Source of the DNA: Cryphonectria parasitica EP155
Lineage: Eukaryota > Ascomycota > Sordariomycetes > Diaporthales > Cryphonectriaceae
Assembly (NCBI RefSeq): GCF_011745365.1
Contig: NW_024468913.1
Span: 1,798,001-1,862,000, forward strand
Direction: 5' to 3'
Length of the DNA: 64,000 nucleotides
Shown: piece by piece, positions 20,149-31,184 of the stretch
Layout of the letters: the number at the start of each line of letters is the position of its first letter
Numbering within the stretch: position 1 is the stretch's first letter
Made by a program: the position numbers and the translations under genes
Notes under the pieces: model-generated
What the model saw: only the letters and a program-made list of their open reading frames with translations
The model's database searches: none
Told to the model about the DNA's origin: nothing

Positions 20149-23100
20149 GAAAGAGAGAGGCAGTTAGTATTCAGTGTATGAGATGTTAGACACACACGCA
20201 CAAAACTGACAATGAAGCCACAAAGCCCTCCTGCTCATTCTCCATATGGGCCGCCGCAAGTTCTACATGGGCGGCAAGCAGCACGGCCGCAACATGATCA
20301 TCTCGGAATACATCTGGCTGCGGTGGGTGGCCACATTGCCGCCGGGGACGAGCCCCAGCAAGATCTGCGAGCTCCACGGCAAGGATGGGCGCCCGCTGAA
20401 CCTCCCGGATGAGCACCCGGGAAAGTATCACGACATGTACCGGAAGCGGAAGCAGGTGTCGAGCCATATCCAGGTTCTGAAAGGGTTCTTTAGACTCAAC
20501 TGGGCTTGTAAGTTTTGGATCTCACCCTGTTCTCATTGTGGTCGGGATTCACTGTACGAGAGTGTCACAACGATTTGCCTTTTTTGAGGTTATGATGAGT
20601 GTATAGGGATATTGCTTGGAACTCACATAGCTTTCACTTTTTTTTTTTTTCTTTCTTCGTCTTCTTTCTGCCAAGTAACACCTTTCTCTGCCACATCGAA
20701 CAAGAAACTGATCATCCACTACCTGCAGACAACTTTCTCTTCTCCAAAGGTAAGGAGGAAGGCTCCAAGGACAAAAACAAGCAGCCCGCCCCAAACAGGT
20801 GGTATAAAGAGAATACCGACCAGCGCTCCTTCAAGGGAGACCCAGTGCTTACGGCCCTGGAGCGCAAGCAACTCCCCACCGTGCGGCCCAACTATGAGTA
20901 TTTCCGGCAGCTTCTGGCTATGGACACGAAAGTACAGGTTCGGCCGTCCACCTGTTGGATCTACGTCGCCAACACGTCGCTGCGCGACCAGCCCTCCTCT
21001 TCGCCGTCCCTGGTCCCTTCCAGCTGTGACACAAAGAAGTCCATCCTCACCAAGGAGGGCCTTTGTGAGGCTGAAGACGGCGGCAGCGACAGCGGTGGCG
21101 TGTACGGTACGGGCCAAGCCCACGGCACAAACACCGTCATTAACACGTACCATACGCGCAAGGGGCTCCTGTTCCGGGAGGACTTCCCCCACCGGTACGC
21201 CTTCAACAACCCTCCGGTGGGAGAGGAGAGCCCCTGGACGCAGCGCGAGCGCGAGGTGCGCAATATCCGCCACAAGCTTCTGCACGAGTACGCGTGGCCT
21301 CTCAAGCAGACCGAGTCGTCCTCGGCGCGGGAGGTCCTGGACGAATGGGAGGTGGAACACCCAGACCTACACGCCATGCTCAGCGGGGTCATGGAGCAGC
21401 ACAATCTGCAGAACGCGCACGCGCTGCCGGTGAACAAGCTGTGCGACATCATCCACGTCGACGTCACGTTCGACGTCCACCGCGTACACTCCCTGCCCGA
21501 GGGCACCAGCTTCGAGTGGCCCTTCAAGATCAGCGTCGCGCAGCCCGGGCTGATGGGCCACGACTGGCGCGTGCGGACGTGGCTGGAGCGGCCCGTCGAG
21601 CTGGCGCGCAACACCTCTGGCAAGGGCGAGGTGGCCCGGGGCGAGGGCATGGTGAGGACCAAGCACGAGAAGGCCATGATGAACGAGATGACACACATGA
21701 GGGGCTGCGGCGACGACAATCCTCACTGCGATTGTCGCAACAGGCACATGAGCAGTGTGTGGCTTGTGCCGATCCCGGCCAACACCTGGGCTGAGTCGCT
21801 GGGGCTGTGTGCGCAATTCCCACGGTATCTGGTGCCCAAGAAACGAGGCTCAGGCCGCCTGCGGAGGGAGGATGAGATGCCAGAGTCGGACACCGTCACC
21901 CAGATGGACTTGATGCGGGGCACAGCCATGTTCCAGGAGCTGTGGTCCAGCGCGCCCGTGCCGGCCGGCTCGCTGGAGCAGCCTTCATGGACGCGCAGGG
22001 CGGTGATCCTGTGGACATTCAACACGATCCACTTCTTCGACAAGGACAACAACCTGTGTGAGACGCCTGCGGGCACACAGTGGCGGTTCCTGTCAGCTGT
22101 CGATCCCCTCTCTGCGGTGCACCAGGAGAGGATGCTTCTCGATGCTGCCCCTCACAACGACCGCGGCGTCATGTCACCCTCGCCTTCGTACCAACAGCTT
22201 CTCAACAGCCAGATGGCCGAGAACATGAGCGCCGTGTGGGGTCTTCCCTCGGCGGGAGGTGTCCACTCCGCTCCACCGTCTATGCCAGTGTCGCCCATGG
22301 CAGCATATGGCCCGTCCCCCATCCACGTTCATGGCAGCTTTTCCAATGGTCTCGTCACCCCTCCTGCGTCGGCCACGCTCCCCTCCACGTATGCCTTTGA
22401 GGGCGCCACCAGTCTCCTGCAGTCGCAAGGCCTCGCTGGTGAGCACATGGGCTATATGCCAGTGACCTCTGTCGATGCCAAGTCCAGTTTCGTGGCCGAC
22501 AGCTTGTACACGGCCCCGTTCCTTCCAGGCACAACACATAGCACGTTTTATGACGAGGCGGATGATAATGAGAGCGACACGACCCTGCCTGGCGAGACAA
22601 CTGACCTGGCCGGGTTTGGCGCCCATCAGTGGTCCAACTTGAACACCACTGCTCACAACACCAACAGCGCAGTAGCCCTGGACTGGGACAACCACGCCCT
22701 CCACAGTCTCTCCATGGTTGCCCAGGGGATGGCTGGCAGCGAATGCGACGCCAGAACGACTTCGTTTGAGGAGGATGTGCAGCAGCTGCAACAATCGTAT
22801 GATCCCTTTGCTCAGCTGCGAGCCGAGGCAAGGGAGCGCAGAATGCACTCACCTGACCACTACTCGAGGCAGTATCTGCATCCGCTGCGGGAGAGCATCG
22901 AGCTGAAGAGAGCACGACAGGAAAGCGGCAGTGATCACCAGGTAGGCACCAGCAGCCAGGCACACCACGAGACTCTTGCTCCGCATCTGGGCCAGTCGGC
23001 GACTGGTTGGGACGACGATGTGGTCCACAACCACTACTCGCAGTCCCATGGCGACGATAGGCTAGTAGCAATCAGCGAGTCAAACAAGCCGCTTCAGGAT

Positions 23101-23298
23101 TATGGATCAGTGAGCTTGAGTCCTCTGCTGAATCGCAAGAGGCGCCGAGAGGACGACGACGACGGCAGCAACAAATACGACCCGGGTCCCATGCCGAGCT
23201 ATCCGCACCGCGACAACGGCAGATACATGCCGACAACCATCACTGATCGTCAGGAGGACCAGACCTGGTCGTTACAGGAGTCGCGCGGACCAGAGTAG
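19200..23298 (+). CDS. TEA/ATTS-domain transcription factor (AbaA/TEC1 type)
   Basis: DNA-binding regulator; relatives (AbaA, Tec1, TEAD) control conidiation, filamentation or tissue growth. Exons 19200-19959, 20226-20507 and 20729-23298 give 1,203 residues. Residues about 97-128 are a Gln tract running into a His/Gln tract. The TEA domain spans about 238-345: QVWPDVLEHAFLDALL, then GRRKFYMGGKQHGRN, and the recognition helix RKRKQVSSHIQVLKGFF. Between the helix-2 part (IISEYIWLRW) and the recognition helix lie about 40 extra residues not present in classical TEA domains. Both introns cut the region: one inside the first helix, one just after the domain (NWAYNFLF rebuilt). The long C-terminal part has a Cys/His cluster near GCGDDNPHCDCRNRH, a conserved-looking segment around WTFNTIHFFDKDNN and a late basic motif RKRRRE. 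The acceptor at 20728 is the least certain junction. Confidence 0.9.
20088..20145 (+). repeat. (GA)n tract inside the first intron of the TEA gene
   Basis: Nearly pure GA repeat of about 50 bases in the 266-nt intron that divides the TEA domain, about 80 bases before the acceptor. Polypurine mirror repeats of this kind can form triplex DNA. Confidence 0.95.
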
Positions 23299-26200
23299 AA
23301 CAGAAAGACACACACGCACTCTCTCTCTCAGAGATTCAAGCGGAAGTCTCTGTGTACGGATGGCGATGCCGTGCTGCTATCTTACTTCGCATCCTCCTCC
23401 TCCTCCTCCTCTTTAATTCTGTGGGCCAGAAAAGGCGACGGGGACAGGTCTAGGCTGTGACAGCGTTACGGAGTTTTGGATTTATTCACTCACCAGGCAA
23501 TAAACCTAGTCAGGATGTCAGGCGTTTCATGTTTTTTTCCCCTTCACATTTTCTTTCGTTTCCCCCGCAAGATATAGGAGACCGGGTCCAAAGGGACAGG
23601 CAAAATCGGCTCTGGCTAGTATTTAGGTACTGCTAGTAAGTACCCAGGGTATATCTCAAAGCTGGATCTTCTCCACGGCATGTTTTTGTCGGAAATGTGT
23701 CCCATGTTGTTATAGGTTTGAAGTCGTGATCCCTTGAGCACCAGTGCAAGGTACCCCACGATAAGCAGGCGGCAAGAGATGTGGCGTGAAACGCATTAAT
23801 TGGTTCTCGAGCGGTCCATCTCATGGTTTGCGAAAAGCAGATCGTTTCTGTGTTTCCCAGGCATTTTGAGATGATCAAGTTGGTCCTCAATGTTGCGTTT
23901 GGCGAAACAAGAATTGTGGACCTGGAGTACAGTTATTGTATGAGCAAACATTTCGAGATGACTTCGCTCGCGTTACCACTTTCCCCCCACTGAGTCAGTG
24001 ATGATTCCCCCCGCCCCCTTCTATTTCTTTCTTTTTAATGTTTCGAGGAGTGATCGTTACAAGGCTGGCCACCAGTAAACGTGTTCCTGTAGATCGTTCA
24101 TCGCCACTTGGAATGAGGGATGCACGGCATGCCAGCGATCATCGAAGCTTGTTTCAAGTTAGGGATCGAGCGTGTGTCGTTGTAAATGGTGGGCAAGCGC
24201 GGTCCAGGTTCCCCTCCTCTTACACCTCAAGGAATATAGATAAGGGGGGCATGACAGTGGCTTGCCCCTTATCGATAGAGGCTTCATAGGTGACACACTC
24301 CTTTTTCATTGGTCTCTGCATCCGCGACCGCACAATATAAGGAGGCGTTTCAGACCAGCGATAGTTGAGGGTGTCGGCTCGGCTCATCCTTGCAAGTATT
24401 GACACACTTGCAAATACTGTGACTAGGACGCAGGATGATTGCTGCCCGGACTGCGAGGGGTAAACTTCAACAATAAAAAAAAAAGAGCGTCGTAATCAGT
24501 TTCGAGAGATTGAAACAGTCTCGTCCAGGTATACCCGGGCACAATTGGTGCCATGATCATCAGAGCCAGCAGTGTGTGCAAACGAGAGTTGCGATGACTC
24601 TTCGGCCCGCAAAACAAAGCTTATTGTTGCAAGTTGTGCAAAACGCAGTAGGGACGGGGTCGACATTTTCCAATGAAGGTGGTGTGTTGGGATGGATCTT
24701 GGGACGAAATCGCGTTTATGCCAAATGAGGTTGGCGGTGCCCAAGCGCCGACTCCAGCCATTCATTCTCTTTCAAACGAGGAAGGACGATGGCCTCAAAG
24801 TAGTAACCTTCCCGCCCCTCGCGCCTTCTGCCCAACCGAGTAAGAAGAGGAACCCGTGGTCTCATCTGCTGCTCGTGGTTGGCAGGTGGTGGCGGGTGAG
24901 TGCCGAGCCACAGCAGGCAGGCTGACCATAATCGTGGCGTGTGTTCATCAGGTCGGTGGGAACGAAGGAGAAAGAAAGAAAAAACAGGACAGGCTGGTTT
25001 CAGGTGGGCCGAAGTGCCGGCGAAGGCTTCAACGACCTCTATATTATTTCGCGCAAAAAGAGTCATCCCATGGCAGCCATGGTGGTGTGTAGTTGACTCG
25101 TAGAATTATGACTCAACGATCCATTGTACAGCGTGTACAGTTGACGACGTTGACGACTTGCGGGGTCTCGCCGCAACAGAGGCCAAAGTGCTGACAACGA
25201 CTGGACGGTGATGGTCGCAGCTATAGCCGCCGGCCTCTGCGACCGTGCATGTCCCACTGGCGGCTGATCACCTGCGGGAGCTCCCTAGCGAGTAGAGATA
25301 GTCAACATGGGTTCAAGGTGTTGCAAGTAGCATCGGGAAACCCGCAAGCCACGGCGTTGTTGGTGATATGAAATGAGTGGTCCAAATGTGTCGACAAGGC
25401 AGGTGTGGGTCGTTCGACGAACCCTGCCAAGGTGCAAAACCAGTGGTTCTCGATGGCTGGCTGCCAAGGGCTGCAGGGGTCTGTGCACGGACCAGGCAGG
25501 CCAGCTCACCGTACATGAACTGGGAGATAGAGGGACGTACTTGCCAACTGGCATTACTCTGGATACTTGCCATGCAGCGCTCGAAGTCGTCTGAGAAAAG
25601 GCCATCGCCAAAAATACGTACTATGGTGCAGTTCCTATCCTGCCAAGTATCTCTCGACCCCAAAACTCGAGGCAGAGCACCCTCCACTATAGTTGATGGC
25701 ATTATCGTCTGAAGTATTAAGAAAAAGAAAGAGTTTGGCGCCAAGCTTTGACCAGATCCCTGCCCCGAAACCAGAAACCAATGCAGGTGCGCAGGTGGGA
25801 GAAGCCTCTGAAGCACTGGAGCAGCTTTCCCCACAGGAGAAAGGGTCCCACAAGAAACGGCAAGCGTTTAAAAGTTAAGCCCCACGACAGGGGGGGAGGG
25901 CAGATCCTGGTCTGACGAGGGGAAAGAGCCGCCCGCCTCTTTTTCGACCTCACCTCGGATTTCGTCCTCCTTGACTTGCTTCCAAGCCACAAGGCTGTCG
26001 ATCCTCTATCCTCCAGCCTCCAGGGCTGTCTCCAGAGACGTGGTCTGGACTCCCAAACCCCCACCCATTCCCACCAGCATCGATGGATAGCGGATGAGTG
26101 GATGGGAAGTCTTCCATCTCCAGACAGACACCGCAAAAACCTCCCTGTCCGTAATTTCTCCCCCCACCGCTACTATGATACACACCAAGCTTCTAGGAAC

Positions 26201-27567
26201 CCCGGTAGGTAGGGAAGAGGCTGTTCACGGTAGGTAACATCCATCTCCCTTCTCATCTGTCTGGGTTCATCCTCAGAAATTCCTACCATGGTCCAATGGA
26301 CACCCAGGAAACAGTATTGCGTGTTCAAACCGCTCGACCCTGGCGCTACAAGGGACATTGGGAGTTCCCAAGCCTGCTCCCCCGGTTTGTTGCTTCCCTG
26401 CATGTGGTGTGGCTTGTCTCGTGGTATCCTTCTCCCACCTGGCCCAGGCGTTTCCAACTAATGTCGACATGGGACGGAAGATGGTGGCCCCCCTTCCCCC
26501 TCGTCCTTGCTACCCAACAAGTGTTTTCCTGATCCACCCCACCCATCAATTGTCTAGTCACCTCTCAAATTATTTGAATCGAGGCATGTTGCCCCACTAC
26601 AAGACACGCGCTCGGCCTTGTCATGATCCTAGACCCATACCTGGACCCTCTCCCATCCTGGATGCTGATCATCCCCGGCCTTCTCTCATTACATCTCAGA
26701 TGCCCTCAAAACCTATCGTTCACCTGCTAGAGTGTCCACCTTGAACCATTATCTCGGATCCAGCTCGCCGACTTCTCGTCGCACTCCTGATGCTCATGTC
26801 CACCTGAGTCTACACATTTCCATGACGAGAGCCGTCCACTGTGGATCGATCTGGCTGCCGACAATCCGTACGACATCAAGCGACCCGTGGGCCGACCTTC
26901 ACCGTGCATCAAGACCCGCCCCATCTCCTCTTCTCGTACTTGACCTGCAGAGTTCAGCATTTCTTTTTCTAGCTTGCCTTTCCTCACTCCTCCTCCATCC
27001 TACGTCCTACAGTACCTCAAAAGACAAACGCACAAAATCTGCCCAAGGCTTTCACCCTCCTTATTCTCCTCCTCCTACGTGACCACCACACAAGCACGTT
27101 GTGTTTGGGGCCACTGAGCCACTCTAGGACCCCACCTCCCTTCAGCCCCCTTCGATATCGACATCGACATCCAATCAGTCCCACCAAAGAAGACTTCTTT
27201 CTTGTTCCATTTCATTCAAGGGGCAGCTGAGGCTTTCTGTTGACTAGGTCTTCGTCCCAAGTCAAGCCTTCCGACCGCAAGGAAACACCTAGAATTCTGA
27301 ATACTTCTCAACACTTCGCTGTGCACAATGCTACTGTGATCGAAGAGTTTTCTTCCCTTTTTATTCTTTTCTTTACTTCTTTTATCAGCCGGGCTGATCT
27401 TTCCGCGGGACGTTATTCTTGACTTTGTCTTGACGACAAACTTCCAAGTCTCTTGTTTTCTTTTTCGAACCCTCTGAACCAAAACAAAACAAAAAAAAAC
27501 AATCTCTCAACCCTACTTAACAACACCTTTTACGCTCAGTTCGACTCGCCTCTCAACGACTACAATC
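23299..27567. other. Gene-free region
   Basis: I tested the longer frames (24716-25066 minus, 25313-25834 minus, 26358-26744 plus) and none shows conserved motifs, sensible composition or splice partners. The last 500 bases are pyrimidine-rich and probably form the promoter and leader of the secreted-protein gene. A (TCC)n run lies near 23393-23412. Confidence 0.55.
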
Positions 27568-28958
27568 ATGAAGGGCCGCACCTTTTTACAACAGGCCTTC
27601 GCGGTCTTCGCAGCTCTTTCAGATGTGCCTACCGTAACGGCGCACTCTTGGGTGGAGCAGCTACAACGTATCGCTGCCAACGGCACCATGATCGACCCTG
27701 TTGGTTACCAGCGTGGTTTCGTTGCTCGCGACAATCCATTGTTCAAGGGCGACATCACAGACGACTTGTGGCAGCTTCCAGCCAATGCCCTGGGCCGCAC
27801 GACCATCCTCAAGAACGACACCATCTGCAGCCCCCAACAGTCCACCAGCAACTACACGAGCGAGTTTACCCGACTGGTGACCGCACCAGGCGACCTCATC
27901 TCGCTGCGTCACGAGGAGAACGGCCACGTGACCCTACCGCTGAACCAGGCCAACAAGCCTCGCAACCGCGGCACCATCTACATCTACGGAACCACCAAGT
28001 CGAGGTCTGACGATACCCTCGAGGCGATCCACAAGGTGTGGAATGTGGATGGAACAGGTGGTGATGGAAGGGGTCGCCTGCTGGCGACGCGCAACTTCGA
28101 TGACGGACAGTGCTACCAGGTCAACGACGGCACCATCTCTACGTCTCGTCAGAAGCAGTTCGACAAGGTCGCGTCGGACCTCGAGGGCGCCGATCTTTGG
28201 TGCCAGTCCGACATCCAGCTCCCTTCCAATATCACCGCGGGTGCCAACTACACCCTGTATTGGGTCTGGGACTGGCCCACCCTGAACAAGGCCAACGCCA
28301 TGGAGGGTGAGGAAGGCGTGAATGTCACACGGCAGGAGATCTACACCTCCTGCATAGACCTGAAGATTGTGGATCCTTGCTCTGACGAGCTTGGCGATAC
28401 CAAGTCTCCAGCCTGTTCCACGGGCACAAAGTCGAACATTCTCAAGTCTTTCGACAAGAGCCAGTCCTATGGATCAGCAGCCGTCCCACAGGAGCTCACG
28501 GGAAACTTTGCTGTCAGCGTTGACGAGACGGACGCTGACAGTGGCTCCAACGATGGCATGTCCGCCCCGCCCAACCTGGCAACTGTTAGCTCTGCTACCG
28601 CTACGAGCGCTGGAGCTGCCGCTGGTACGGCCACTGCCTCCACCTTTCAGACAATTACCACTGCCGCTAGTGAGACAAGCACAGCTGGTAGTGCCCAGGT
28701 GACCGTGGCTCTGAGCACGGTTACAGTCACACAGGTAAGCCAACTCACCCGCTTGCCCCGAAGAGTATTATCGAATAACAGCTGACACCAAAGCAGGGCG
28801 TGACAACAGTCACAGTGACGGCCGGTAGCACGGAGACACCCACCCTGGTCGCTGAGGCCAGCGATGGTGACCTCAGCATTCCGCGCACGCCAGGTGTGGC
28901 ACCCTCAGTCCAACCCTTTGCGAGACGAAGGCGCTCGCGAATCGAGATCCTCAGCTAA
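27568..28958 (+). CDS. Secreted DUF7492 protein, LPMO-like
   Basis: Extracellular protein of a fungal family annotated DUF7492; biochemical role not established as far as I know. Exons 27568-28734 and 28797-28958 (62-nt intron) give 442 residues. A hydrophobic signal peptide ends at about Ala25, so the mature protein would begin His-Ser-Trp-Val-Glu, the hallmark start of copper-dependent polysaccharide monooxygenases, where the N-terminal His is a copper ligand. A second candidate ligand is His120 in NGHVTLPL, and an aromatic segment YTLYWVWDWP (about 229-237) could supply the axial position. Conserved-looking blocks are DGTGGDGRGRLLATRNFDDG and ADLWCQSDI. There are several N-glycosylation sequons. 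The C-terminal third is Ser/Thr/Ala-rich, as in wall-linked or mucin-like tails, and ends in a basic patch (RRRRSR) with no GPI signal. Copper binding is inferred, not shown. Confidence 0.85.
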
Positions 28959-29685
28959 GCGCCCGGACGCTGGCTCTTCTTTCTCTTTTCGTCGAGCTCA
29001 CGTGAGCTCTTCACGGCTTTTTGTTCACTTTCTTCGTTTTCGTTCCTTCGCCGTCAGGCGTCGGACTTTAGGGGGCCATGTGCCACTGGATTGGGGTGGT
29101 CGGGGAAACGGTACGGATTGGGCAGGGGGATTGATTCATGACTGGTTGACGAATTTTCTCTTGGGGTTTAATTGGCATCATGGAACGGGAGCATTGATCG
29201 TCCTTTGCATGCAAGGCTGGGCCAAGGTTTTATACCCCCGATATGAAAGAGAGATGGAGATTTCCCAAGAAACTTGAGGAGGATATGGGCGGCGTTCAGG
29301 TCTCCAACGGCTGGGCTCTCTCGAGCATGTTCCGCTGGCAAACCCACCCCATATTTAATACAGAGAGTACATAAGATAGGCAACGAAACAATGCGCTGTT
29401 TTTTAGGCATCAGAATTTGTGTACCTGTGTGTTCCGTGAACCATGCCCCAGTATTTTTCCTTGTTTATCACTGTTCTCCCCCCCCCCTCTCTTTTGCCCT
29501 CTAGCGAACTCGATTTTGTCGTCTCCAGAGCTTAATCCAACCCCAACGTAGCCCTAAGAGTATTATCCGTGACAGCGCGTCTCTGAGAAAACAGATTGCA
29601 AATGAGGAAGAGGTAGGATCTCCCTCTATATTTCCAAAGCCCCCATGCACTGCACGGCCTCATGTGCGTCCTGCTCCGCTCCGCT
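28959..29685. other. Intergenic region between convergent genes
   Basis: The 3' flanks of the secreted-protein gene and cyclophilin gene meet here. No supported coding frame or RNA gene; a run of eight or nine C lies near 29480. Confidence 0.6.
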
Positions 29686-31184
29686 CTACATCTCCCCACA
29701 CTGGGCGACGATGACATCCAGGTCCGGCACATCCTTGCCCCTCCGGCCTGTCTTGGTCGCCTCCATCTTACGCACAACGTCCATGCCGTCGACCACACGC
29801 CCGAAGACGACGTGCTTGTTGTCGAGGAAGGGTGTGGGCACCGTGGTGATGAAGAACTGGGAGCCGTTGGTGTTGGGGCCGGCGTTCTTGTTTAGACGCT
29901 CATGGTCAGCCGGGGGTCAGTCGTCAAGATCTCCTCGCCTTTCGAGAAGGCAGAGGGTTTGTGTGTGTGTGTGTGTGTGTGTCGGGGGAGGGGAGGGGGG
30001 GGGGACGTACAGCCATTGACAACAACCCCTCCGAGTCATGCTTCCGCGTGAAGTTTTCGTCTGCGAAGCTCTTGGTGCCGTAGATGCATGTGGATCCGGT
30101 GCCGTCGCCGTGGAGATAGTCGCCGCCCTGGCACATGAACTTTGGAATCTGTTGTATTTCCCGCCTCACACCGTCCTGTCAGCGTCTTATATTCTTTTCA
30201 AGAGCACGTCCACAGGGAAGGAAGAAGTTGAACCAAAAAGAAGAATAAAAGAGAGCCGGAAGGGGGGGGGGTTGAGACTTACGATCCGGTGGAATCTCGA
30301 TCCCTTGTAGCCCTGTGCTTTACCGTTGACTTTGTACTCGCCGGTGCAGAACTGACGAAAGTTTTCGGCGGTACGTGGCACGACGTCCTTGAAGAGCTCG
30401 AATGTTATGCGGCCTAGTGGCTCACCTGTTGGTAGAGGAGAGAGGAAAAGAGACGTCAGCCTGCGTTTATTCCTCGGTATGGCTCAGCTAAGCCTTCCCA
30501 GCCCCGGTACATCCTCATAAACCCCGGTCGTGCTTGGTGTTTTGGCTCCCACTCCACTCCTCCAAGCTCTTCCTCTTTCAATAAGATGCACGATCAGGAG
30601 GGGGAGGAGGGGAGGTTCTGAGATGAGGGCAGACAAAAGAGGGTTGTGAGCGTGTTACAGGCAGCAGGATTGTCTGCCGCCGACTTGCTTCATGTTCCTC
30701 GTGGCTGGGTGCTTAGACTTCCCCCGCGTAGTGGCTTGGACCGATGCTCAAAGTCCTGAGGTAGCAGCATCGTGCCATCTCCGAGTACAAACAAGATCTT
30801 CTTCCCCTCTGAGCCCGCACTGCAGGCAGAAAGAAGCGTATTGAAGAGGATAGACGATCCCTCATCATGTGAGATGGGTCCTCCTGGGCAACAAAGCAGG
30901 CAGAAGAGCCTCAACTTACCACCAAGCGTCATATCGAAAAATACACTGTCAAAAGAATGATCATCAGCACACTGCCAACTCTCTTCACAACAGCCCTGAG
31001 ACATTATCTGCCATTCATCAAGCTGCTCTCTTGACCCTGCCCAACATGAATGACAGGGGAGGGGGTTAGGGTCCAGCTCGTCTCTTCTCTGTCCACCCTT
31101 CTTGCCCGACACATTCCCCTTCTTATGGGGCTCATTTTGAACTCACAGAGGGTTGCCATTCTCAGGTAGCTGTGTGGGAGGCAT
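29686..31184 (-). CDS. Peptidyl-prolyl cis-trans isomerase H (cyclophilin H)
   Basis: Proline isomerase that in other eukaryotes associates with the U4/U6 snRNP during splicing. Exons, in gene order, are 31147-31184, 30920-30945, 30283-30425, 30011-30148 and 29686-29886, giving 181 residues, the usual CypH length. Landmarks are [20 protein letters not shown] (rebuilt over two introns), [26 protein letters not shown] with the catalytic Arg68, [20 protein letters not shown], and [11 protein letters not shown]. The position equal to Trp121 of human cyclophilin A, which is part of the cyclosporin pocket, is Phe135 in [10 protein letters not shown]. The second intron is 494 nt, several times longer than others in the window. 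The fourth intron holds a CA repeat and a C run next to the donor. Catalytic Arg, Phe, Gln and His residues are kept, so an active enzyme is expected. Confidence 0.95.
29960..30004. repeat. (GT)n plus G run in a cyclophilin intron
   Basis: About 23 bases of GT repeat followed by a G-rich block, on the plus strand. On the coding (minus) strand this is a C-rich then CA-rich tract right after the donor of the last intron. Confidence 0.9.

Noticed and set aside
20752..20760. GGTAAGGAGG after the TEA domain as a splice donor
   Set aside because: The frame stays open to the stop at 23298 and I found no acceptor that would improve the protein, so it is read as coding (KGKEEG).
21294..21816. Long alternative frames on both strands within the third TEA exon
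   Set aside because: Shadow frames produced by strong G/C third-position bias in the real coding frame.
30860..30880. C-box-like ATGATGA on the minus strand, hint of a C/D snoRNA in the cyclophilin intron
   Set aside because: No D box (CTGA) at snoRNA distance and no terminal stem; the nearest CTGA is almost 280 bases away.
31061..31071. Telomere-like word GGGGGTTAGGG, which could suggest a telomerase RNA template
   Set aside because: It lies inside an intron of the cyclophilin H gene, is less than two repeats long, and no telomerase RNA structure is visible around it.
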